Source: Umbilicaria muhlenbergii (lineage: Eukaryota > Ascomycota > Lecanoromycetes > Umbilicariales > Umbilicariaceae). Taken from it: 64,000 nt of DNA. Each line of letters opens with the position of its first letter. Positions within the stretch are counted from its first letter, which is position 1. Location of the stretch: contig KK106984.1 in assembly GCA_000611775.1 (NCBI GenBank), positions 1,146,364-1,210,363 on the forward strand. The letters run 5' to 3'. The notes below the pieces were generated by a model that saw only the letters and a list, made by a program, of their open reading frames with translations, searched no databases and was not told the origin of the DNA. A program made the position numbers and the translations under genes. Shown here one piece after another: positions 47,400-57,654 of the stretch.

Positions 47400-48070
47400 A
47401 AACTCACGTGGAAATCAGCTGATTTCCTTTGTTCTCGAAGGTCCCAGCACCAATGGAGTGGGATTGCCACGCAAAACCGTGCACCGGCGCCACTTTGACT
47501 CTATGGGAAAATTTAAATTCATCGGTCATCATTGCCCTTCGTGGTTAACGTCGACTATGTCCAGGCTCGCTAATCGGTTCGCGTGGATTCCACGTGAGAG
47601 CATATCGTTTTCTTTGTTTACAAAGCCCTATCTCGTGGGGAAAGGTGTCTTGCACCAAGAGATCGGGACCACCAGAAAACTGTGTTTGGACGCAAAAGTT
47701 GACTTTACGAAAAGCAACACAGGACTTTGCACTATTCCACCTATTTCTTTTTATTTCATCGTATTATGTTTCCTCGTGGAATCCACGTAGAACTCGCTAG
47801 CTCCTGTTCTTTGTTCACAAAGGTCTTGCGCTGGAAGCCGTTACTGCCACCCAATGGTATGGAGGGTCAAATCCAGGCAACATGAACTGTATCTCTGGGG
47901 TTTAGGAAGTATCTGGAAAGGACTGGAGACTATAGTTGCTCCGTCTGACCTTTTCAATCACAATCGCACCCAGCCAAAACAGTGGTTCTCACATGGAGCT
48001 CTAGTAAAAGTGGTTCCAGTCGCTTTGACTACCATGCGAGAAAACCTTACGCGAAAGGTCATTCGTCCAC
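47400..48070. repeat. Degenerate repeats with palindromic heads, spaced about 175-195 bp
   Basis: Three sites start with CGTGGA...TCC-type palindromes (47407, 47582, 47775), followed by TTTGTT(T/C)ACAAAG-like sequence, GCACCAA...GGGA and a TTTGACT block. 47410-47427 is an 18-bp perfect palindrome centred on CAGCTG. A weaker fourth tail is seen near 48010. Confidence 0.4.
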
Positions 48071-48846
48071 CAAGAGACTACCCCAAATCAAGGCAACATA
48101 GCCTCGAAAATGCCACGACTTGATTAGACTCTCTTTCACGGAGTACAACGAGGATAACAAAGTAAGTATTCTATCATGTGCTATATCGTCTATGCGCCCT
48201 CGGAGAATGAAGACCGTTCCACCACGCCCCTTAACTCCTTCTTCCATGCAACGCTGGACGGCCTCAAAGCCTCAAAGCTCCACTGATCTCAATCTTTACT
48301 GCTCCGGTCTTTTCGTCCCTACCCGAGTATCGAACACCGCTTAGATCCTTCAATATCCAATCGGCTCCTGCCTCCTTCACCTGCTCGATAGAGTGGGTTG
48401 TCGTCAGTCCGACAACCTTGTATCCGGCTACCTTACCAGCTCGGATTCCAGCAGGTGCATCTTCTAGCACCAGCATTGCAGCCTCAGGATCCAACCCTAG
48501 GAGCTTCGTACCCAGTCTATAGCATGTCGGATCCGGCTTCCCAATTTCCACATCCTCCGCGGACACCAGTTTCTTGGGAAAGGGGAGTCCCATCACTCTG
48601 AACCAAGCTTCCACGAGGACCCGGGTACCCGATGTTACAATCGACCATGGCGCTTTTGCTTTCTCAAGGGACGAGAGCAGGTTCCTTGAACCAGGAAGTT
48701 CCACCGCATCTGCTGCGTACTTCTTAGGGATAATTTGCTCGACGTGGCTCACATCTAGCTTGATTCTTAACATCGATCAACAGTGTGGACATTTGACTTA
48801 TATACTCACAATCCCAATTAGCTTTGCTCTCATCGTATAGCTTTAT

Positions 48847-48956
48847 TGTTGAATTTATTCAACGGATTGACTAGAGTTCGATTGCTACGAAAAGTGGTGC
48901 GAATATATAGAGGGGGGATGCCAAGCCACTAAGCAGGCGACAGTGAAAACTCAACA
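48847..48956 (-). repeat. 3' LTR of the TRIM
   Basis: 110 bp, identical to the other LTR as read by eye. It begins TGTTGAAT and ends CTCAACA on the plus strand. Confidence 0.95.
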
Positions 48957-49036
48957 CTCCCCCTCACTGCGACTGCTCCCCCACGACCCTAAAACCACAA
49001 CCTCATTTTCTCACTCAAATCCCTATACTCTCAAAG

Positions 49037-49171
49037 GAATGGCCACCTCTGTGGGCTTCCGATAAGTGCCTTGTAGGCCCGTAATGCCTCTGCGTGGAGG
49101 GCTTCTGAAGTGGAATGGCCACCTTTGTGGGCTTCCGTGACTGAAACGCCACCTCTGTGGGCTGGCTTCCG
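49037..49171. repeat. Three internal repeats within the TRIM
   Basis: Copies at 49037-49061, 49113-49137 and 49143-49171 share GAA(T/A)(G/C)GCCACCT(C/T)TGTGGGCTTCCG. The third has a 4-bp insertion. Confidence 0.85.
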
Positions 49172-49257
49172 TTACTGCCTCCGTAGAGGGCTTGTTTGCA
49201 TAGTCTTTAACGTCCTCTCAGCATGGACGGAGTCAATCCGCAGCGCCTTTGCGCTGA

Positions 49258-49271
49258 CCGGGCTCATAACC
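49258..49271 (-). other. Primer binding site (half initiator tRNA-Met)
   Basis: GGTTATGAGCCC complements the GGGCUCAUAACC anticodon arm conserved in initiator tRNA-Met, and it directly abuts the 5' LTR. Confidence 0.8.
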
Positions 49272-49381
49272 TGTTGAATTTATTCAACGGATTGACTAGA
49301 GTTCGATTGCTACGAAAAGTGGTGCGAATATATAGAGGGGGGATGCCAAGCCACTAAGCAGGCGACAGTGAAAACTCAACA
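49272..49381 (-). repeat. 5' LTR of the TRIM
   Basis: 110 bp, identical to the 3' LTR, which implies recent insertion. It contains a TATATAGAG-like box on the plus strand. Confidence 0.95.
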
Positions 49382-49925
49382 TTTATGACGTCTATAGTCC
49401 TTCTTCCATGAGATGCTGCCAATATTACATTGGGGTCTACACCCAGTTCCTCGCCTACGCTGCAACAGGTGAGACTTGAGCCATGAGACCGCCCGAGATT
49501 TCGCACCGACCTGTACCAATGCTTTACAATAGCATTTGTAGAATCTATAACAGTCCCATCCATATCAAAAAGTAGCCCTGCAAAGTAGTGCGTTTCTGCA
49601 GGGCTGGTAAAAGTCGGCCCATCATCGATTGACGGCATATTCTTCAAGCGTCACACAATGAGACAACGATGAACAGACGGTCTATAAATACGGGAAGGTG
49701 ATACTCGAGCTGCGTCCTTTCAAAGATTTCAACACGAGATCTGACCGTCTAGATATAATATTTTTGATAGGCTTCGGCAGACTTGCCTCGGACAACGAAT
49801 TCCGGCTAAGTTCAACGGAGGCGGAAAAACGAATTACTGCGCAAAATCTTGGCACACAGCGACACGAGGTGCACGCAGTGGAAACTTTTTGAAGCTAGCA
49901 GTGTCTGGAGCATCTATCACCAGTA

Positions 49926-51656
49926 ATGGTCAAAATAAGTACGTGCGTTTGATGAGCTGTTGAGACCCCATATTAATCAAGGTGGGCAGAACAAAAGTCG
50001 AAGCGTACGCCAGTCAGGCTGAGGCACAAGATCGAGAAGGCGGGCGCAGCGAAACAACGGAAGCAACGCAAGGAAGCCAAAAATGTACGGCATTTCCCCC
50101 ATTGATCAGCAGGACGGAGCTATCCTAGGATGTGCGTCATGGCTAATGGTCTCAACCAGAATCCACAATGGCGGTCACGATTGAAGAAAGACCCGGGCAT
50201 CCCCAACCTATTCCCTTACAAGGATCGACTACTTCATGAGATCAAAGAGAAGAAGCGGTTAAAAGAGGAGGAGTTTGTCAGGAAACGAGATGAGGCAAAG
50301 GCAAGAAAAGGAATGGTAGAGGCCGCAGTAGATGAGGACGTTCCCGACGCCGCCGAAGCCGATAGCGAAGAAGTGCTCCTTGACGACGAGGAAATGGACG
50401 AAGATATAGACGACGGTTCCGCAAACCCTATGGCGGCGCTCTTAGCATCCGCAAAAGCACGTGCGGCTGAATATGAAGAAGCATCAGAAGACGACGAGGC
50501 AATGGACGAAGACGACTCGGAAGGCAGTCTCGAGGTCGACTCCACACCCACCACCAGCATCGCGCACTCCCTAGAATCCTCCCGCCGCGCCTTTGACAAG
50601 GTATTCAAAACCGTCCTCTCCTCCGCCGATATCCTCCTCTACGTTATCGACGCCCGCGACCCCAACGGCACACGCTCGCGGGACATAGAGCGACAAATTA
50701 CCGCCCTGGACGGCGGCTCCAAACGCCTCATCCTAATCCTTAACAAAATCGACCTCGTTCCCCCACCCGTTCTGAAAAACTGGCTCCTCTACCTCCGCCG
50801 TTATTTCCCCACCTTACCCCTTCGCGCCAGCAACCCCGCGCCCAATGCGCGAACATTCGATCATAAGGCCCTCACCGTGAAAGGTACATCAGAGACGCTG
50901 CTGCGCGCTCTGAAGACTTACGCCAGCGGCCGCCAACTCAAACGCAGCATCAGCGTCGGTGTAGTCGGCTACCCAAACGTCGGCAAATCCTCCGTCATCA
51001 ACGCCCTGACATCGCGTCTGGGTGGCAGTGGGAACGCCGGATCTCGAAACAACAGCACCGCTTGCCCTGTTGGCGCTGAAGCGGGCGTGACGACTGCGCT
51101 GAGGGAAGTCAAAATTGACAATAAGCTCAAGTTGCTGGATTCACCGGGAATAGTCTTCCCGTCGGCAGCGGAGGGGGAGAAGACGAGTAGGAAGGACGAG
51201 CAAGCCAGGCTCATCCTCCTGAACGCCATGCCGCCCAAGCAGATCTCAGATCCCATCCCAGCTGTGTCGTTGCTGTTGAAGAGGCTTTCGTCATCGCAGG
51301 AGTCGATGAAGAAGCTGATGGATGTTTACGGCTTACCGCCTCTCATGACCACTGGGGAAGACGCAACGACGGATTTCTTGGTACACGTTGCGCGTAAGAG
51401 GGGCAGGCTGGGGAAAGGTGGGGTGCCGAATATCAACAGCGCGGCTATGACTGTGCTGATGGATTGGAGAGATGGGAGGATCCAAGGGTGGGCTGATGCG
51501 CCTGTCATTGGGGTTGCGGATGCGAGTAAAACGGCTGATGCGGCTGAGGAGACGGGAGATCGGAAGGAGATTGTCAAGGAGTGGGCGAAGGAGTTTAAGT
51601 TGGAGGGGTTGTGGGGGAATGGGGCTGCGGATGGGGAAGAGGTCATGCAGGTATGA
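49926..51656 (+). CDS. NUG1: Nucleolar/nuclear GTPase Nug1, 60S ribosome assembly
   Basis: Exons 49926-49938 (13 nt), 49990-50084 and 50160-51656; 534 aa. The first two exons supply the basic start (MVKIKQKSKRTPVRLRHKIE) typical of the family, joined to NPQWRSRLKKDPGIPNLFPY. The GTPase is circularly permuted: G4 (LNKIDLV) precedes G1 (GYPNVGKSS) and G3 (DSPGIV). An acidic stretch lies before the GTPase and the tail contains WADAPVIG. Role: assembly and export of pre-60S particles. An ATG at 50130 lies in intron 2. Codons are C-rich at 50530-50900 and G-rich from about 51010. It shares a 278-bp divergent promoter with the phosphatase gene. Confidence 0.93.
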
Positions 51657-51869
51657 AGGGGTTACGGACGGAGTGTTTGCATGGCGCTTGGAGTTTCTTC
51701 CTGCTTCGGCATAGATATTGCGGTAGCAAGGCAGGGATCTTTCGTAGACGTGGTGGAATCTCACCCGTTCTACTTTGATTACCAATGTTGGGCAATGACA
51801 CCGCCCGTTGAGAGCCCCTTTCAGATGAGCGTCAAAGACTTTCTTGCAAGTCTACGCCGACTTACCGTT

Positions 51870-52583
51870 TCATGGCCACCTCGAGGCTTCAGTCCTTCCA
51901 TCTTTGATGGCGCATGCAACTTTGCAAGCTATGCCTCGGGAACTTGTGATCGCACGCAGATAGTCCGCAATGAGCTCTCGAACCCGCCCCGGATCATCTT
52001 CGACAACAACATCGCGCACCTCGAAATACGAAACCGACTCCAAAAGCACCAGCGAATCCAGTATCCAGCGTTTCTGCTCCCACGGTCCACCTTGTGTGTC
52101 ATCCGACCACGATATCTCCACGACCCGCAAGGCCGGCAACGCGGACAGGACTCGACAGGTCTTTTCGGCGTTGATCTTGGTCTGGTGGCAGTACTCGGTC
52201 AAGCCAAACGAAGGGTATTCTTTCAGCAGACTGTCGCAGAGGGAGAAGCGGAGGTGGAAGCGGCACATGTGCAACAGAAATGACTGCTGTTTCAGAGCCG
52301 CGAGGCTGTTCAGCAGGCGGAAGAAGTTGAATTGGTAGCTTATGCCGACTTTCCAGGTGTTTTCGCCGTAGAAGACTCGTTTGGCTTCTTCGGCGATCTG
52401 TTTGTTTAGGCGCAGGATGCTGGGGTAGAAGGTGTATGCTGCGGAGGTGATGAGGAGGCGGTCGAAGGGGTAGGCGCGGGGGCGCTGCTTTGTTAGGTGG
52501 CGGTATATTTCTAGGCGGATCTCGATGGGGAGGCGGAGGAGACCGGGCGGCTTGGGGGGAGAGGAGGACGCCATTGAGGACAT
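51870..52583 (-). CDS. F-box-like fungal protein with LLRLPIEIRLEIYRHL motif
   Basis: Single exon, 237 aa. LLRLPIEIRLEIYRHL near the N-terminus (residues 14-29), followed by ILRLNKQIAEEAKRVFYGENTW, is the signature of the large Dothideomycete/Pezizomycotina F-box-like family (2EXR-type). These often act as substrate adaptors, but the substrate is unknown. The rest has no known motif. It lies tail to tail with NUG1 (213 bp) and head to head with SLD3 (281 bp). Confidence 0.78.
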   Translation of the reverse strand: MSSMASSSPPKPPGLLRLPIEIRLEIYRHLTKQRPRAYPFDRLLITSAAYTFYPSILRLNKQIAEEAKRVFYGENTWKVGISYQFNFFRLLNSLAALKQQSFLLHMCRFHLRFSLCDSLLKEYPSFGLTEYCHQTKINAEKTCRVLSALPALRVVEISWSDDTQGGPWEQKRWILDSLVLLESVSYFEVRDVVVEDDPGRVRELIADYLRAITSSRGIACKVACAIKDGRTEASRWP

Positions 52584-52864
52584 GAGATGTTTGTGACCAT
52601 GAGTTGCTGTGCCTGCGACGGGTCGTGTTAAGCTGCTAGGTGCAGTCTTATGGCATTACATCTTCGTTGTCTGTGACAAGGCGGACGAAGGCTTGAGGGG
52701 AGGGGGTGGACAACGACGCCCCGCAACGCAAGGGGTCCAGTCCTACGCGAGATCGAAACGCGCTAATCCGGACGCGACAGCTTTTCGTACTGCATGCCCG
52801 CAGCAGTGTATCAGCAATAATTCGCTGGTCAGTGGGATGACGGGAGTGTCTTCAGCTTCTCGTG

Positions 52865-55800
52865 ATGTCCGGCGCATGGTGCTACCCACAAGCATGTGCT
52901 CCCGCGATATCAGAAGGGCGTGGCATTCTGACGCCCGTGGGGGACAATTCGCTCAATATCGGTAGCGGTCCCAATCCCAATAGTAGGAAACGCAAACGAA
53001 GTGGTGGCGATGATCAAGGTGACGTCGGGGAGCCTTTCGTCTTACGAGTAAGAGCCTCTTCTCAATCTCCTTGTTGAGGGTCCCAACTGGTAACACTTAC
53101 TCGATTAAGCCCCACCCATCGTCTCCGTTCGACAAGCCATTGCTACTTACACCACGATTGGTGCTTTGTCGATCCCTCTTACCTTTATCATGTCTCGATC
53201 CTGTCACATCCTCAAGTCCGTTCCCTGCCACACGCCTCTTCTCAACAGCAAGCCTCCCGTCACTTGAAGCCCCGCTGCACGAGGAACGACGCCCTAAAGA
53301 ATCCACTGTCTTGATCGCTGAATTAGAAGGACATGGGTCTCTTTACGCCGTGGAGAGAGTACAGCATCGTATATACGCTCTATGCAAGCTGGGTGACTGG
53401 GTAAAATTGGAGGATTTTGACAAGTCGGTTTCGAAAAGCTTAGGTACTGTTTCTCGACCGGCACAACGTCCGAGGCAGAACAGCCCTTCAAAGAGCGATT
53501 GGTGGAGCAATGCAGCTATAGAGGTCTATGACACAGACTCGAATAGCCAAATGGATGTATGGAAAGGGAGACATGCCCGGAAAATACAGCTTTGCATGCA
53601 GCGGCCACGACGCGAGCTTCAACCAGCGGACTCTGAGCCTTGTGAGAAGGGACATTTGAACCACCAAGTTTCCGAGAACCTAGTACAGGAGCGCATTGTG
53701 ACGGACGGACATCAACTAGGAGATTGTGGAGCGCTACTTCCAGAGGAGATATACGAAATGATTCGGGTACAATACCAGGAAGCGCTTTACATCTCAAAGG
53801 TAACAGATTTTGCTCACTTTGTTTTGAAAGGCTCTAATTGCAGCAGACATCACTGGCATACTTTGCAAAAGGTCCTTTATCGCGAGCCCGCGCTGCTATC
53901 TCAAACCAAGCTGGCTCGTCACCAATGGCTTCCGACCTCATCGAGTTCTTGCGATCCATCATTTTGGCGCTTCCTAGTCTGGACACGAAGTATCGGAATG
54001 CTTTGCCCAGTCTGGTGCAAAATCTGCCTGCTGTGGATTTCTCTGAAGAAGACGTGGGTCAAATTTCGGTGTCACTAGGCGGCGCGGGGCGCAAGCTTAA
54101 GCAGAGGAAGAAAGTATGGAAGAATGGCTTGTTTCCAGGTGAAGAACAGTACCTTGCAAAGTGGTGGGTCCAAAGGGATCTGTCTGGTGGTGGCGGTGAG
54201 GGTAGAGATGCAGAACTCAAGAGACTCCTCATTGAGCAAAGAGTAAGAGAGACGGAACTACAAATGATAGTCATCCTCGAGACTCTTGCCCTCGAAGCGT
54301 TGGAAGCCAGTACCAAAATGATCGAGGGTTCTTCAACCACTGTTGCCAACGACGAGGACGACTCTCGATCAAAAAAGAAGAAGCGCAAGAAGCCGCAAGA
54401 CCTGAATACACTGTTGGAGCTGCTCATGGACAGGCTTTGCATTTGGCAATCGATGGGCCACGATGAGGCCAAGCTTTCCGAGACAAACTCGAACGTAGAA
54501 TTCAAGCAAGGTCGTGACAACACAGCGATGAAAAGTCAAGGCAATGATCGATTGCGTGACTTCTGTATCGAGGTTGTTGTCCCATTGTATGTGATGTCCT
54601 TGCGAGTGGAAAGCCACAAGACTGACAGTACACAGCTATGGGGCACGCTTGCCTGAATTGTCTGCTACCATCTGCCAAAAGCTTGGTGGACCAACAATCC
54701 CATCTCCAGTGCGCAAGCCATTGGCCAAAGCGGCCAGTACTTCTCACGTGCTGCCTCGACCGGGTGCCCCAATGCAGCGGCCACAGATGCGAAAACCTCG
54801 TAAGACTCTTGAGCGCGTATTGACTGATGAAGCGTCTGTCCCCCGGAGGCCCCACCCGTCGTTGTCACGATCTGCCACGGACTCGATGATACCGGGCTTG
54901 AAACGCGAGACTAGCGACACATCGTTAGCAGCCGTTCCGGTGGACAGGAGCGGTATCCAGAAATCCAAACGCTTCAGTCAGCGCGAAGTCGATCTCAGCG
55001 CTGTGTCTCAGGCCACCGAAGCCAAGCTGAAGAAGAAGGCAAGCGTGGAGCAGGAATTGAAAGGGGCCATTGCGGCCTTGAAGAGACCAAATCCACGACT
55101 GGCAGTCAAGGAGCTCGTAGAGTCCGCAGAGAGACGAGCAGCGGGATCTGGGTCGAATGCGAGAAGTAGGTGAACCGGTAGCACCGTTATTTTGCATAGT
55201 CTAATCTCAAGCAGAATCCAAGCATCCGGTCAGAAATCCCTTCGCACAAAGCGTCCAAGTTATAGCTACACCCAAGGGCAACAGGCGGAAGGATGTGTTT
55301 GGAGGCCTCCCTCGCCTTCCTCAATCGTCGCTGGTCAAGCCCGAGGAACTGGAGGCAGTTCCACCATCCAGCGATGCCAGGATTCCTTCGTCATCCGTAC
55401 GTCGACCGGCAGTACCCAAGTTCCCTGTTGAAGAGCCGCGAGTACCGCAATCGGTGAGGAAACAGTCACGGCCAATGATAGAGCAGACCCCGACTCGCAG
55501 ATTGTCCGGTAGTGGCAGGTTCTCCTTCATCCCACAAGGCGGCGGTCTTGTCGAGGAAGATGAACTGTGCCAATCTTCACCAGAATTGCCCAGGTTCAAG
55601 CCTCCGCTCGCTACATTCAATTCACTTGGACCCCTTTCGCAAAGGACTACTCCACAGTTGTCACCTGCCGCACTCGAAATCCATCAGCGAACCCCATCTA
55701 GGAAAGTGCCGCTGGCTCCAATAGGCGTTGGCCGGGGTCAAGGAATACAAGAAACGCCTGTAAAAGCCTCCATGACGATTGACATACGTTCAGGGGCTGT

Positions 55801-55897
55801 GACCCAACATGTATCGTCCGAGTTGGAGCCTGTTGATGTTGATGAATCCATCTATGAATCTTTGGGATGGGACGACGAGATTGACGATTTAATGTAG
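52865..55897 (+). CDS. SLD3: DNA replication initiation regulator Sld3
   Basis: Five exons: 52865-53047, 53110-53799, 53847-54586, 54636-55165 and 55215-55897; 941 aa. The conserved core LLPEEIYEMIRVQYQEALYISK-TSLAYFAKGPLSRARA, spanning intron 2, identifies the fungal Sld3 domain. Other features: a Lys-rich segment in the middle, SPVRKPLAKAAST and Ser/Thr-Pro sites, and a C-terminal SLGWDDEIDDLM. Known role: loads Cdc45 at origins and, once phosphorylated by CDK, binds Dpb11. Intron 2 ends in GCAGCAG, a NAGNAG acceptor that could add one Gln. Exon 1 is supported by splice fit (FVLR to PHPSSPF); its exact ATG is less sure. Confidence 0.86.
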
Positions 55898-56352
55898 GGA
55901 GGATGTACGGTGTTTACATATGGCGCTGGCGTTTTAGGGTGGTCTATACATGGGGGCCGGAGTACGAGTACAGCCGTCCGAAGTCGGCGTCGCATTTGAT
56001 ACCCTCCAGCTTGATGGCATAGTCACGAAGCACGAATCAGTCCTAGAGACGTTGTAAAGACAAGCCAATGATAGAAGACGCGTCCAGCGCCTGTAGTTCG
56101 CGTAGCAAGCCCTGGCTGCACGTCGGTCCATTCGCAGTTGGGTTTCCGTTATCATGCCCTCCACTCTTAAGCTTTCCAGCTCGCCTTCTGCGCATATGCA
56201 CCTGTACTCGTACAACTAAGGCCCAGATGGATCCCAGAACAACCTCACCGAATTATCTTACTCAGAACCAAGCCTCTGTGGCCAGTTGATCCTTCGATCC
56301 AAGACTGCTCCGTCACCACCCTTTTCCAACTCCACCTTCGACCTCTCTCACT
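55898..56352. other. Spacer between SLD3 and DPB4
   Basis: About 455 bp, both neighbours on the plus strand. Nothing recognised beyond the likely DPB4 promoter. Confidence 0.5.
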
Positions 56353-57406
56353 ATGCCCAAACCACCCCGCAAGAGCAACGTCTCCATAGTACCAGCCACT
56401 GGCGACGAAGGCACACCCTCGAAAGAGAAGGAAAAGGAAAAGGAAAAAGATGGCATCAGTATTGAGGTAAACCCCCTTCTCCACATCATCAACCTCATCC
56501 AACACTTGGAACCCATTGTTTCGTCCGATCTCTCTACTCCCCTCTCACACAGAATACATCCCAAGACGAACACAATTGACCTTTCCACCTCAATTCTTTA
56601 CAGGACCTCTCCCTCCCCCGAACAATGGTCCAACGCCTCGCCAAAGGCGTCCTCCCACCCAACACGCAAATCCAAAAAGACGCCATCACAGCCATGTCGA
56701 AAGGCGCCACCGTCTTCGTGAACTACCTCTCCAACGCGTAACCCTCCCTACCTTCCAACCCCCCCCTCCACCATCAACCCCCCTGGCCCGTTCTCCTTGC
56801 TTACACCTATTCCTGGCACACAGAGCAAACCAACACACGCACGCATCCGCCAAAAAAACCATCACACCAGGGGACGTCCTCCTCGCCATCCGCGACCTCG
56901 AATTCGACAATTTCACCCCGCGCCTGGAAGCCGAACTCGCCAAGTTCAACCAGGTGCAGACGGGGAAGCGGAATGAATACCGCCGGAAAGTGCGCGAGTC
57001 GGGGGTCGGGGCTGCGAAAAATGGCGGCGCGGGGGCGGGGGCAGGGAGCGGGCGGGATGAGGTGATGGTGGGGAATGGGGGGGAGGAGGAGGGGAGGGCG
57101 AGTAAGCGGGTTCGGAGGGAGGAGGGGAATGCGGAGGGGAGGGAGGGGGTGCAGAATGGGGTGGAGATGGGGAAGGGGGAGGAAGGGCAGGGGGCTGATG
57201 ATACGGTCGATGAGGATGAGGGCGAGGGGGAGGGGGAGGGGGAGGGGGAGGGAGAGCCGGAAGGGGAGGTGGGCGATGATGTCGAGGACGAGGAGGAGGA
57301 AGAGGAGGGGAGTGGCGAGGAGGGGGAGGAGGGGGATGTGGATGTCGTTGATAGGGACGAGGAGGCGAGCGATGAGGCGTTGGATGATGCCGAGGATAGC
57401 GATTGA
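56353..57406 (+). CDS. DPB4: DNA polymerase epsilon histone-fold subunit Dpb4
   Basis: Exons 56353-56466, 56604-56737 and 56824-57406 (276 aa). The spliced histone fold reads DLSLPRTMVQRLAKGVLPPN, then TQIQKDAITAMSKGATVFVN with YLSNA, and TITPGDVLLAIRDLEFDNF, as in CBF/NF-Y-type Dpb4 proteins, which pair with Dpb3 in polymerase epsilon and also occur in a chromatin-remodelling complex. From about residue 125 the tail is Gly/Glu/Asp-rich and almost wholly acidic; the DNA is a near-pure G/A repeat around 57220-57260. The tail is longer than I expect for the family. Confidence 0.88.
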
Positions 57407-57654
57407 AGCCGGCTTGGGGCAGGTAGCCTGCTACTTTTTGGAAGGGTTCGAGTGCATTGCATGGTGTTTGGTAGAGTGGGAAGACTATCCCGGAAAAAAT
57501 AGTGTCACGTTCGTAAAGCAGATTGGTTTGATGTTGATGAGTATTGTAAGATTACCACATCAGATATCGTTACGACATCAAACGACCATCTCGACTCTAC
57601 ATCCTTACCAGCGACAAGATTCGCTCTCCCGCAACGCCCTCCAACCTCCCACCC

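Larger units (their letters stand above)
43664..48263. other. 4.6-kb gene-free stretch upstream of the homeobox gene
   Basis: No conserved protein or RNA gene seen. Contains G-rich 5' sequence (43840-44400), GGCAGA repeats near 44376, a 7-bp microsatellite (44766-44836), CCTTG/CCTTA repeats near 45645-45670 and 46431-46447, and degenerate palindrome-bearing repeats at about 47400-48070. It may hold the regulatory region and long 5' UTR of the homeobox gene. Confidence 0.5.
48847..49381 (-). mobile_element. TRIM: miniature LTR retroelement, complete, 535 bp
   Basis: Two identical 110-bp terminal repeats (48847-48956 and 49272-49381) start TG and end CA. They are flanked by a 5-bp target duplication TTTAT (48842-48846 and 49382-49386). 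On the minus strand the primer site at 49271-49258 (GGTTATGAGCCCGG) abuts the 5' LTR and complements the anticodon stem-loop of initiator tRNA-Met. A polypurine tract (AGTGAGGGGGAG, 48968-48957) abuts the 3' LTR. The interior is only 315 bp with no gag or pol, so it is non-autonomous. Half-tRNA-Met priming is known from copia and Ty5, which suggests a Copia-type helper. Confidence 0.95.
48264..49647 (-). pseudogene. HAD-superfamily phosphatase (Gpp1-like), disrupted by a TRIM element
   Basis: Exons 49647-49511, then 49459-49382 / 48841-48810 (one exon split by the insertion) and 48754-48264. Without the element and one target copy the coding length is 245 codons in frame, matching the family. 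HAD motifs: LFDMDGTVIDS (nucleophile Asp), TSGTR, GKPDPTCY and VLEDAPAGIRAGK. Relatives include glycerol-3-phosphate and sugar-phosphate phosphatases; the substrate is not determined. As it stands, reading into the element meets a stop after about 10 codons. Splice sites and all other exons are intact, so the loss is recent; removal as an intron is discussed in the findings. Confidence 0.85.

Noticed and set aside
49240-49271. Possible tRNA-Met gene (CTCATAA anticodon-like loop)
   Set aside because: Only the anticodon-arm match is present and it abuts an LTR; it is a primer binding site, not a tRNA gene.
56686-57462. 258-codon Ser/Pro-rich minus-strand frame opposite DPB4
   Set aside because: Poly-Ser arises from the antisense of the G/A acidic-tail repeat.
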